From Cephalotus follicularis (Eukaryota; Streptophyta; Magnoliopsida; Oxalidales; Cephalotaceae): a stretch of DNA of 64,000 nt. The translations under genes were made by a program, and so were the position numbers. Shown one piece after another: positions 34,339 to 44,600 of the stretch (its first letter is position 1; every line of letters starts with the position of its first letter). Under the pieces are notes generated by a model. That model was not told the DNA's origin. It searched no databases and saw only the letters and a list, made by a program, of their open reading frames with translations. The stretch lies in NCBI GenBank assembly GCA_001972305.1, contig BDDD01000043.1, forward strand, positions 700,921 to 764,920, read 5' to 3'.

Positions 34339-37300
34339 TGTAATGACCCGATATATATATATATATAAAATAAAATATTAATTAATTAATTAAAAAAAAA
34401 TTTAAAAAAGAAGAAGAGAAGCTTGGGTGTTTTCTGGAAAAAACGCCCTGCTCTCTCTTAAGAAGAGGGAGCAGGGAGCGGGAGACAAAGAGAGAGAGAG
34501 CGGGAGAGATAGATGGGCATTGGAGAAGAAAGAGAGATGTCGGCAAGCAAAACGGTGAGCGTCACAGCGGTTCCTCCGTGGTCGGTAACCTTCCTCTTCC
34601 TCCTCTTCTATTTTCTTTTCCTTCTCCCCGATGCCTTGCTTCAATGTCGCCTCTGCCGTGCGTTCCACCGCCGGTAATCATCGCGGGTGGGACCGGTCTT
34701 CTCCTAGAAAGTTGGCTACACCCATTTCGGTGACAGTTTAGGCATCATTTGGTCAGAATCTGCCGGATTTTAGTTGCCGAGTCAACTCGGTTGCTTTGGC
34801 TCATTGTTGCCTGTGACACGACATTTCACGTCAAGTCATGGCGAGTCTCGGTTGCCAACGGATTGATTGAACACATTTAATGTCGGTTATGGCATGATCG
34901 GAGCTAGACGAAAAGGTCGGAGCTCCAGCGAGGTGACTCAGCGCCGATTCTCGGCAAGTTATGGGCAGAGATGCATAGAGTCGACAATTTTGTGGTGTTT
35001 TTCTGAAGCAACCGGAATTGTGGATGCCCGGCGAGTCGACTCAGTGAGGCAGACTCACTGTCGGCTGTGACTGTGTGATTCATGGTGAGTCACGGTGCGT
35101 CTTCGATAGCATTGTATAGATCGATCAATTTGGATCCTGTTTGTGGCGTGGCCGGAGTTTCGATGTGGTGGCCAGAATCTGGCCGGAGCTCCGGTGACGA
35201 CAGTGTGTTGCTACCTTTGTGTGTGTTGCTACCTTTGTGTCGGTTGTAACAAAAGTGTGATTGTTATTGTAGTGATGCTAAGAGAGAGAGAATTATGTTG
35301 GCGCAAGCAGCTATGCTCGTGAAAAGTGAGTGAAGCTTAGAGGAGGTGGCAGTTCATGGATTATGTTGCAAGTCCTCCCAACTCGCAAGCGCAATTGTTA
35401 ATAGGTAGGGTATTCATATGCTTCGATGGTACGTGCCTCAAATGACTATTGACTTGATTCCATTCGTATACGCTGGTATGGGACGGTAGTATACGAATGG
35501 TAGATCCCTAGAGTACGGTTATACTATTTTACTTGCATTCTTGCATTCATGCATTTTAAACGGATTGCATGGTTTGATATGCTGTTTATTGATGATTGCA
35601 TGCTAAATGAATTGTTACGGTTATTCATGATTAATGATTGCATGTTTATTGCACTGTGTATGGGTATAATGGACGGAACAGAGAATTGAGAGCAGTTGAA
35701 TCTCTGCCTTCTCTCAATTCAAGGGTTTTATAAAATGGTTTTCAACTGTTTTTTTAACTTGCTATTGACCTTAGGAGCATATAGCTACCTTTGGATTGGA
35801 CTTTAAATGGATTCAAACGGTTTCATCTTCAAATGGATTCCATAGGAAGCTTCCCTAAAGCCTTGTAGCCTAAGGAAATCCTCTTGTAACACTTTTAAAT
35901 TATGGATCAATTTTCAAATTAATCTTTAAAGAAAGTTTCATAAAAAGGAGATTTTATACAAATGGTTTTCAGCATGGTTTTCAATGGATTTTGAAATGGT
36001 TTTCAATGGCTTTCAGAATGGTTTTCAATGTATGGTTATGATAGTTTGATTGGGATGTCTGGGCGATGATATTCTAGTTAAAATTCCACACCATTGTTTT
36101 ATAAACTCCGATAGGGACTAATAAACAGTTTTACGGTTACGGAAATATGGATACGGAAACGGTTTTACAAACGATTATGGAAAATGGTTTTATAAACGGT
36201 TTTGACGGATGTGGATCCTGTGCGATCCTTTCTATTAGGTCCCTATCATTTTCATGAAAATACGGTTACGGGCTACGGGTACGGTATGGTTACGGTTGTT
36301 TGAGACCTTACGGGATAACCCGTTCGTAATTCTTCATTTCCGTCATGGAGAATTATGGATGCAGACCACATATTTTACGGTTATGGTTTCCTCCCTTTTT
36401 GGGTGACTTGAGCAATCACCGTAGTGTGGAGGGATACGGATACGGTGTGTCTGCAGACACAGTATGTCATGCATGACACTGCTCGCATAGGTCTCTATTA
36501 CGGGCTAGTACCTTCGGGTCTAGCATTACGGTACGGATTATGTGGCCAGTGTTATCCTATGCTCCACACGGCTATGGCACGGAGGGTGCATGGACGGTTG
36601 TGAGTACTACCTCAGGCCGGAGAGGCAGAGGAGTACTTGACCTTATGGATTGTTTGTCCCCATGGATGATTACGGATTGTTTGTGCGGAGTGTCTGCAAG
36701 CCTATGGCCTTTAATGTGTTTAGGACTAGCTAAGTATATCACCACTTAGGGACGGTTAGTATACTGAAGCTGTCCATAATTGTCATTCATATATATATAT
36801 ATATATATATGCATACATATTGTTATATTGTTGCATCACATGGCATACGGTTATACTGTACACTGTCACACTGCTACACTGATGCATACATTGCATACTG
36901 TTATACGGTTGCACACATACATTGTTATACTGTTGCATGCATAGCATATAGTATACCTACCCGACTATATGTCGCTGACCCATTTCATTATAATGGATAT
37001 ATATATATGTATATATATATGACATGACATGACATGCATACATATTGTTATATTGTTGCGTCACATGACATACGGTTATACTATACACCGTCACACTATT
37101 ACACTGATGCATACATTGCAAACTGTTATACAGTTGCACACATACATTGTTATACTGTTGCATGCATAGCATATAGTATACCTACCCGACTATATGTCGC
37201 TAACCCATTTCATTGTAATGGAATGGGTCAGGCACAGGTGAAAGATTGCAATGCGATAGATCGAGACGGATGGGATGTCTAAGGTATATTACGGTTTAAT

Positions 37301-37798
37301 AATTTGATTTTATATTGCTTGTATAAGCTGGCCTAAAAGGGTTTAATGTATAAGAGACAATCTATAAACATGTTTTACTTCAGCTATCGACCTGCCGATT
37401 TGTGGCAGTGCTTAGTTTAGAAATGTGTGTTGATGTATTAGATATGCATGGGTTTACCACTTGAGATTAGAATGATGTAGTTCTAAGGTAGTTGTAGTGG
37501 TTGAGGGCTGAGCCCCAAATATATAAACTATTGATTCCTCCTTCGGGAGTGTGGATATATAAATTGTGTTTTCTTTACAGGGGGCATAAGTTCGATAAAC
37601 GAATATATCATGCCCGATTTTCGGAAAATTCTAAGAGTTAGTTTTTATTTGAATTGATTATGCCGCTTGCATGACTTTGATTTAAAGTTTTAAATTTATA
37701 GCACTTTTTGGAGTATGTTTTATGTATTATGAATGGATTGAAGGGACGGTGTTCACGTGTCGAGTCGTGGGGGTTTCCTCACGGTTTTGTGTGTGACA
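34339..37798 (+). mobile_element. Solo LTR (family D), nested in C2 pol
   Basis: It starts TGTAATGACCCG and ends TGTGTGTGACA, 3,460 bp, with exact TSD CTTTT (34334-34338 and 37799-37803). A TA-rich tract at 34350-34395 is followed by a GC-rich leader. The middle is rich in ACGGTTAT and GGTTTTCAATGG-like words. The 3' part carries the module shared with families B and S1 (GGGCTGAGCCC, CTTCGGGAGTGTGG, TTTCTTTACAGGGGGCATAA, GCCCGATTTTCGG; 37500-37645). A 187-bp direct repeat lies at 36811-37222. No coding domain was found; the target site is the RT lysine-rich VKKKDG region of C2. Confidence 0.88.
36811..37222. repeat. 187-bp direct repeat, two copies (36811-36997, 37036-37222)
   Basis: Both copies start GCATACATATTGTTATATTG and end CATTTCATT(A/G)TAATGGA, are equal in length and differ by few substitutions. 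They are separated by TA-rich and GACATGACAT filler. Within each, ATACATTG and TTATACTGTTGCA also recur. A (TA)n tract (36790-36810) precedes copy 1. Confidence 0.9.
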
Positions 37799-37803
37799 CT
37801 TTT

Positions 37804-38010
37804 TTTTCACGGATAAAATTGGAGCTCCCCAAGATGATATGCACCGCTGAAATAATTCCTTTCTCTATTGGTTTCTGTAACTGTTCCTTCAATTCCTTAA
37901 GTTCTCTTCAGAAATTTTGAAATGGATAAAGATCTCTTTCTTGTGGCAATCCAAAATAGTATAACATGTCGCAAACCAATCCATTCCTAGTATAACGCCA
38001 AACTCAAAAA
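37804..38010 (-). pseudogene. C2 protease end / RT start fragment
   Basis: The minus strand reads GVILGMDWFATCYTILDCHKKEI, the conserved end of the chromovirus protease region (usually DVILGMDWL), then degraded sequence ending WGAPIL just before the solo LTR. It joins KDGSRRLCID across the insertion, so this is the 5' side of the split RT. Stops and frame changes make it inactive. Confidence 0.72.
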
Positions 38011-39318
38011 TCACTAAATCAACTAGTATTCTCATCAACCGTAAATGATATACTAGGACTCTATATTATTCAAAATCTCCAAAATGGTTATTCCCAAATT
38101 TCAAAGTGTTAAGATCTTTATAATAACCTCTGAAACAAATCTCAAATACCTATTATTTGCGTTAAATCTCTACATATTACTATGCCAATTTTAGCATCAC
38201 TCCAAATATACATTCATTATCTCTAAGGACTCCACAATTAAACCTAAATCCTTATCGAATAAAAATCAGTTCATGAATGAATTTAATACACCAACGTTCA
38301 AAATATTATAAGCATAGATTCTAAACCTAAAAGTATTGCATAGTCCTATCATCAAGCATTCAATAAAATTGAATCTCAGATCTTGATAAAATAAGAACCA
38401 CAAGATAACTCCATATTCATATATTCATTACCAATCATCCTTCAATATCATTTATACCTTAAACATTCTATTGATTTAACCTCAAAAGATCTCTCGATAC
38501 AAGAAGATTATACAACATGTTATTAGTGTCACACAAAGCAAACTTCAAAGACGGAATACTATCTATCAATTAAGAACAAATTAATAGTGTCGCCAATTCA
38601 TATATCACTAGCATGATACACTAATAATTAACCACGAAAATCAACTTCTTTACTTTCTTTATGCCTCTCAATTCAAAACATCTATCTTAAGCAATCTAGA
38701 TAACCACAAAGAAATTATGAATGTGCTTGGAACTTCTAATTACCCATTTTGATCATACACCAAAAGCACGGGTCATGTACATCCATTTTGGGTGATGGGG
38801 GCTTCAGGTTTCGCGGCTGAATTTATTCTCAAATCTCAATGTCACTTCCATTGTCGATTCTCAATTATCACTTCCACTGTTGCTTGTCGCTTGTCGCCTA
38901 TCACTTGTCGCTCACCACTTAAATTCATTAGAGACAAGAAACAAACAAACATAATCAAAACAATCATGTTAACCCTAGTATTCTAAAAGTTTTGAGAATC
39001 TAGAACCGCTTGTGCGCATACTCGATCCACAGCCATCCTTTGGTGTTGTGCAATACAGTCCCTTAGGTTGACTACCTCCTTGATTGCCACAAAAATTTCT
39101 CCGATGGTACATAATTTGGCCAAAATCTCAGATCTGGGCCTAATTCCTTCTTGAACAAAGGAAGCTATCGGCCATATGACTACTTATACGCTAGAGCATG
39201 TTGAATCATTTTTGTTCAATATTGTAACAAGTAACATAAACGAACACAGTCAGTCACAAACATAAAACGTATTCCAAAAGTCTATATAATCCTCTAAACC
39301 TACAAAATCTCTATCCTC
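38011..39318 (-). other. C2 upstream internal region, gag not recognisable
   Basis: This is where gag and the first part of protease should lie. I see AT-rich, stop-filled sequence with no gag core or zinc knuckle on either strand. A short TCGC(C/T)-rich tract with repeated CACTTG/CTTGTCGC lies near 38870-38925. The region between about 39000 and 39170 gives a partial minus-strand reading (FVAIKEVVNLRDCIAQHQRM) without a recognised domain. Confidence 0.5.
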
Positions 39319-39330
39319 GCTCTGATACCA
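39319..39330 (-). other. C2 primer-binding site (initiator tRNA-Met)
   Basis: The minus strand reads TGGTATCAGAGC, identical to the usual plant initiator tRNA-Met complement. It is two bases from the LTR end at 39333. It establishes the orientation of C2. Confidence 0.9.
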
Positions 39331-39332
39331 TC

Positions 39333-39589
39333 TGTGAAGCCCCGACCCATAAGCACCAATGATCGGACGCGTCGGGTGATTATACACTTTCTTCATCATA
39401 ATATAGAACAATATTCCCAAAGTCTAAGATCATAACCATTAAGTAAAATAAACTCCAAATTTATTACATCACTAATCAAGCCCAAAATAATATCCTTAAC
39501 AAATAACTACAAATCCAAAACAATAGTAATTTTCTCAAAATCCTAGTACCAAAATACAATTCCCCAAAAATAAAGTAAATGAAACATCT
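39333..39589 (-). repeat. C2 5' LTR remnant
   Basis: It matches 28408-28665 of the 3' LTR almost without gaps (CGGGTGATTATACACTTTC, AACAATATTCCCAAAGTC). The remaining two kilobases are missing. It is cut exactly where the S1-4 LTR begins, and the far side of S1-4 does not return to C2 sequence. Confidence 0.85.
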
Positions 39590-40037
39590 TGTGATATTCG
39601 TGTCCTAGTAGTCTGTGTCTGTGAGCCTACGTGACATTCTGTCTGTTTGTCTGGTGGTTAGTATATTTTCTGGCATTCATGACATATGCATCACGACATT
39701 AATAAAATTTTTACTAGTGTGATTTCATTCTGATTGTTTTTCTGCATAAAAAATAAATTTTCTTTGCTGTAAATTATATGATGTTTTACTGAAATGGTTG
39801 CTAAATTTGAAAAAATATAAGCCAAGTGGTATGTCTTAAACATCCAATTTCTGTTTGTATCGGTTAAATTCTGGACAAAAACTCAGTCCGTTATGGTTGA
39901 GTATAAAAGAATGCAAAAAATTGATTTCTCTCATTTTAAATTTTTTCTCTCCCTCTCTCTTATTTTCTCTCGTTCTCAATCTCCCTTCTTTCTCTGCCGC
40001 CGGCATCACTGCCGAAATGACGCCGGCGACACACCGA
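39590..40037 (+). mobile_element. S1-4: 5' fragment of an S1 LTR
   Basis: It starts TGTGATATTCGTGTCC and carries TATAAAAG (39902-39909) and the CT-rich leader, but ends abruptly at GACGCCGGCGACACACCG, where it is fused to the interior of a Tat2-type LTR. Only the first 448 bp of an expected ~2.5-2.9 kb remain. CATCT before it would be the left half of its TSD; the right half is lost with the deletion. Confidence 0.82.
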
Positions 40038-40387
40038 CGCTAAATAGGGAAATGGACAATATTCTCGGTCGTTTCCTATGGACTCATAATTACCTTCATA
40101 ATGCAATCAGGTAATTACAACCAAGCAGTCTTATAAATAACCCAAAGAAACACTATACACAGGTCGGTCAATTATAAACTTAAAACTACCTTATTGTATC
40201 TTCTCTGCCACTATCTGACTTAAGCATCAGAGTGTCCTCGGGAGTAAACCTCCTGGACCTTAGTTTAGTTTGCTTCTTGTGTGTAGGGAGGATTGTAAAA
40301 CATCATTCCAACACCTTCTTTGGATCCTTCAACAAATCAAACCTCTATACGTATGGGATTGTTGAGTTGTTGATTTCCACATAAACA
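40038..40387 (+). repeat. Partial Tat2-family LTR (left copy)
   Basis: It aligns with 57911-58264, from CGCTAAATAGGGAAAT to GTTGATTTCCACATAAACA, including TATA TATAAATA (40132-40139). The first ~118 bp are missing. It is followed not by a primer-binding site but by the same flank that follows the 3' LTR at 58264 (see 40388-40660). Confidence 0.88.
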
Positions 40388-40660
40388 AATATAGTTACTA
40401 AAATTATAATATTTAATTTGTATCTTCCTCTTCCTTCTCCAATGAAGACTCTTTCAGGCATGTAGCAGGGTATGATCTTACAAGTGATTTTAACACAAGT
40501 CTTTAATAGCTGCTATATGGGCATATCTAGGATTTTGTTCATAGAGATCTAATAATTTTTAGATACAATTTGACCACAAATTTTCATAGTTTTTGAAATG
40601 CAGGAGACGTGAGTTAGTTCATGTTGGTTAATTTTTCAACAATTTTGCATTTTCTTTGGA
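40388..40660 (+). repeat. Copy of the sequence flanking the Tat2 3' LTR
   Basis: It matches 58265-58540 nearly throughout (TAAAATTATAATATTTAATT, CACAAGTCTTTAATAGCTGC) and ends in CATTTTCTTTGG, where Tat2 pol begins abruptly. Because this sequence lies outside the LTR on the right, its presence inside the left junction points to a duplication or recombination, not to a normal 5' end. Confidence 0.85.
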
Positions 40661-40911
40661 GGAAGACAATGCAGAGAAGGTTTTCCAAGTTGGCTTCCAG
40701 CTTGGAGAGGTGGAGAAAGAGGAACTAATAACGTTCCTAAAAAACAATAGAGATGTATTCCCCTGATCAGCAAAGGAGGTCCCTGGGATCAACCCAGAGA
40801 TAATGATTCACAAACATAGGATCCCATACGGCCTCCAATCAGGCAAAAGAAGAGAAATTTCGCCCCTGAGAGGCAGCAAGCGATAGCAGACGAAGTGAAC
40901 AAGTTATTGTA
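40661..40911 (+). pseudogene. Tat2 pol, protease-RT linker fragment
   Basis: It reads VFQVGFQLGEVEKEELITFL, NNRDVFP, a stop, SAKEVPGINPEIM and, in a shifted frame, REISPLRG. Tat1 has VGSQLGEVEKGELITFL and FGISPEVM at the same place. The reading ends EVNKLL and continues as LQAGFIREIFYSYW at 48199, the T1 element being inserted between. Confidence 0.75.
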
Positions 40912-41081
40912 TGTAATAACCGCAATTTTCAATTAATGTATATTGTACACTTGATGAATAAAATATGCATTATATTGATATTTAATGTCCAAATTATTAT
41001 ATAAATTGTGGTTATTGAATTATTGGGGGTTTGATTTGGAATGAAAATGGTGGAATAAGCTTGGAATCGGACTCAGCACCT

Positions 41082-41163
41082 GACAGTCGACTGTCACAAA
41101 GTAACAGTCGACTGGCTGGTTCATAAAGGGACAATCGACTGTCACAGGGTAACAGTCGACTGG
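41082..41163. repeat. CAGTCGACTG palindrome cluster 1 of the T1 LTR
   Basis: Four copies of ACAGTCGACTG or ACAATCGACTG in about 80 bases, alternating with GTCACA(A/G)(A/G)GTA and GG(C/T)TGGTTCAT spacers. The solo LTR at 51098-53901 has a matching cluster at 53609-53737. Confidence 0.92.
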
Positions 41164-41907
41164 TCTATCTCAAACAGGTGTCTGTGCATGGCGTGTGAAA
41201 CAGGGCAGTGGCAGTTGATGGCAAGTGTCCTAAACGTGTCATGCAGGACTGATGCGTGTCACTAGCTGCCTTAACATGCAAGATTGGTGTCTTGCATGTG
41301 CTCTGTAGACCTGCAAGCCTACAAAACAGAAATTAAAAGGAGTAGGAAGATGTGCATGTGAAAGAGAGAGAAGAGGAAAACTTGAAAACTTGAGTTAGAG
41401 AGTTCAGCCGGATTCTTAAACGAATTCATATATATGACCTCTTGCATGAGTATTTTTTAGTGTCAAAAAAATGATGAAAGAAGAAGAGAATCATCTGCTG
41501 TTGTGTGCCTGTGGAATTGAAGTTTCAAGTGGACTTAGAAACTTGGTAGCTTAATGTCAAGAGGTAAGCTTCTGTTATGGTTCAGTTGTTGTCATACTTG
41601 TTCAATAGGTGTATATGTACTGATTTTATTCCACATATATCCCCTGTTAACATGCACACATAGTTAATTGTTGGATTGCTGAAGATTGATTGGATTTGGA
41701 GTTTTTGGAGCTCAAAGAGAAGAATCAATCCGACTTGATTCTGGGATAGCATTTGAGGTAGGGGTTTTGATATGTTTTTGAAGACATAGTATGTAAATCA
41801 TGTCTGGATAGTTGCTATATGATTGCATGCTGTTTTTTGGGTTGAATTAAAATTGTGAACATGCATACCCTATTTCTGTCTACAACTGTCGTTGATTTCT
41901 GGGCACA

Positions 41908-42022
41908 ACAGTCGACTGCTAAGGACAAACAACCGTCTACCCAATGTAAACAGTCGAGTGTTAAGTACAAACAATCGACTACTAAACTTAACAGTCGGCT
42001 GGTGACAAGAACAGTCGACTGT
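41908..42022. repeat. CAGTCGACTG palindrome cluster 2 of the T1 LTR
   Basis: Six variants (ACAGTCGACTGCT, ACAACCGTCTAC, ACAGTCGAGTG, ACAATCGACTAC, ACAGTCGGCTGG, ACAGTCGACTGTC), spaced about 20 bases apart. The equivalent cluster of the solo LTR is at 52432-52547. Confidence 0.9.
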
Positions 42023-43373
42023 CCTGGGATATTTTACTACTGTTAGGTACTGGGTTGGCTTGAATTGCATGTAATTACACTGGCCTCCATATGGGATGAG
42101 GCTAACACTCAATCCTGGCTACGTGTGCTTACATTTCTGAAGTTAAATGACTTATGTATTCCTTAAGGGGAGTGTGTAGAAGTGACTATAGTTATGCTAT
42201 TGATCCTTTGTTTGAATCCTTGAATTACTATTGTTTCTACTGTTATACTACTGTATAATGCTACTGTTATAGATATTGCATATTTATCAAGTGTTCATAA
42301 ATGCCATTGTTCACATGATTTCAAGGATTTTAACCAACTAAGTGCTATATGCACAAATGAGGTTCAGTTATGGTTTTCAAAATGTAAACTACTGTTAATG
42401 ACTTATTGTTCCTCCAATGAGAGGTACCACTACTATTTTGTTCTTCAAAAGAGAACCCTATTGTATTGCTACGGTTTCCTCCAAATGAGAGGTACTGTTA
42501 TCGAATTGCTTATGTTTTCTTAAAGAAAACTACCGTTATATTACATCTCACATACATATGTAATATTGCTATATTGATTGTATTGATTGTCTCTGCTAGT
42601 TTCTGTTAGTCGAGTGATAGGAGACATCACTGGCTACGGAGGTGGTCCTAAGTGCCAGGAGTTGGCTAGAGCTTCCACCAAACTTATCTGCAATGTAGAT
42701 CTTGATTGTTACCTGCCCGCTAAATACCGGCAAAATTGTTACCTGATCTATCATCTTCGGAGTGTGGGGTGATAGTTAGGTGGTGCGCAGTTGGTTCTAG
42801 GAGTTAGCGACATGTGACACCCAACCATTGTATTGATTGATTGTACCCTTGTGCGGTATTCTTGATAATTGAACTGATTGTAGCCACTTGGCATGTTTGT
42901 TTATATATATTGATCTACCTCTATATATATATATATATAAATATATATTTACACACTGTTTTCGAAATATAAAAACTGCCATGCATGTTACGTTTATATA
43001 TTCATTCTCATGCATTACTCCTACTTAGCCGAGTGAGGACAAAGGCTAACCCCCTACAATTTCAGATTGACGAAGATATTTGGACAAGTGCTGCTGAAGC
43101 CATACTTGGAGGCTTCTGTTTTAATTTTATTGAAGTGAGTGAGTTTTGTAATAATGTTGTACTCCGTTACGTTATAAATACATTTGGATATGTACTTTAT
43201 AACTTGTGTTTGTACTTGTAAGCACGTAGTATGGGCTACGTATGGATAATTTTAATAATCCGGTTATGGAATGCTTCCGCTTTTGTTAAGAGTTTTGTTT
43301 TTGTTGAATGCTGGATTATTATCTGATTACCATGTATATGTTTGTTAAAACGAAAAATGGGGTGTGACAAACA

Positions 43374-43385
43374 TGATATAAAAGC
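43374..43385 (+). other. T1 primer-binding site, decayed
   Basis: TGATATAAAAGC sits four bases after the LTR end and matches TGGTATCAGAGC at 9 of 12 positions. Two of the three changes are G-to-A. It is therefore an old initiator tRNA-Met site. Confidence 0.6.
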
Positions 43386-43518
43386 TTATATAAATTATAA
43401 GCTATCACTGGGATAAGTTCCTTAGCAATTAAGTATATTGTCTCCTAAAAAGGAAAGTGTCTTAGCAATTAAATGAATTGTTTCCTAATGATTAACATCA
43501 TTCCATATAGGAAACAGA

Positions 43519-44600
43519 ATGGATCTAAGAAGAGGTAGAAGCGGAAGGCGTAGAGCCGACGAAGGAGTCAATGCCCCGCTAGTGCATGGAAATGATCCGC
43601 CAGTGAATGAAGGAGTAAATGTCCCTCTAGTGCAAGACGAGAGGAGTAATTTTGACCGCATGGCTGACCTTTTCCAGCAACAGATTCAAGCCAATGCGGT
43701 GAATATGGAGCAGATTCGGCAGATGTATAAGGCTAACCGAGCCTATCAGCATGCTCCTAAAATTTGTCATACTGGTGGATTTGGCAGAGATCTGGAGTGG
43801 TTCATAAGGAAGAATCGTCCGATATTCAAGGGTGAACTAGATGCTACTGCAGCAGAACAGTGGATGAGAGACATGGAGAAAATATTTGCTGCTTTGGGGT
43901 GTACTGATGAGCAGAAGCTCAATTTTGCCGTACATCGCTTATAGGGTGAAGCTACCCATTGGTGGGAAATGGTTGAAGCAAAATGGGAATCTAGTGGACT
44001 CGACAGTTGCTGGGACAGATTTCAGTCTGAGCTCTCTATAGCTTATGTACCACAGATGGAGCGTGACCAGAGGGAGACCAAGCTGATGGAGTTACGTCAA
44101 AGGGATATGACGGTAGCTCAGTACCAGACTAGATTTGGCAAGGCACACACCTTATCTAGTGGAGGGTGAATCAAGAAAGATCAGAAGGTTTCTGAAAGGC
44201 CTTTGACCTGACATCAGATCTAAATTGTTAATGTTGCAGCTAACTTCTTTTGTAGATATTACTGAGAGGGCGAGAATTTTAGAGGCCGATGCAAATGAGA
44301 GAAGGATGGAACATTCTTGTACTAATCAATCGAGGTCTGCACAATCACAAGGGTAGGGAGGTAATAATCCTTCTAAATGGTCAAAGTCTGGTAACAAGAG
44401 CCAAGGAGGTTCTCGACGCAATGATTCTCGATCAAGAACTCCTACCGTAGCGGTCAACAGAATTCGGGTGGATGTAGTTTTTGCGGTCATCAATACCATG
44501 ATAAGAATGATTACTGGAAAAAGATGGGTATATGCTTGAGGTGTGGCTCACAAGAACATATGATGAATGGTTGTCCAATAATGAGGGATCAAGCACGCAG
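43519..44600 (+). pseudogene. T1 gag
   Basis: The ATG at 43519 opens MDLRRGRSGRRRADEG. The gag core follows: DLEWFIRKNRPIFKGELDATA, AEQWMRDMEKIFAALGC, a TAG at 43942, then GEATHWWEMVEAKW and a frameshift near 44168, ending in the zinc knuckle [14 protein letters not shown] (a good CX2CX4HX4C). An upstream knuckle ([15 protein letters not shown]) has lost its last Cys. Gag builds the particle and the knuckle binds RNA. Stops and frameshifts prevent a full-length product. Confidence 0.82.

Larger units (their letters stand above)
40912..43369 (+). repeat. T1 5' LTR (2,458 bp)
   Basis: It starts TGTAATAACCGCAATTTTC and ends AAAATGGGGTGTGACA. Its reverse-complement relative is the solo LTR at 51098-53901. 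It contains two clusters of CAGTCGACTG-like palindromes (41082-41163 and 41908-42022). Blocks with AAATGAGAGGTAC and a (TA)n stretch near 42921-42948 precede the 3' ~420 bp that also survive at 47774-48198. Small ORFs within it are not conserved as proteins. Confidence 0.9.

Noticed and set aside
36809-37282. Tyr/His/Cys-rich ORFs of 71-82 codons
   Set aside because: They are translations of the 187-bp direct repeat with TA- and CATA-rich sub-words. Similar ORFs appear on both strands.
39319-39330. tRNA gene fragment
   Set aside because: Only the 12-base complement of the tRNA 3' end is present, placed exactly next to an LTR, so it is a primer-binding site.
41082-42022. Restriction-modification or recombinase site array (SalI-like GTCGAC)
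   Set aside because: The palindromes are embedded in a retrotransposon LTR and degrade gradually. No recombinase or methyltransferase gene is nearby.
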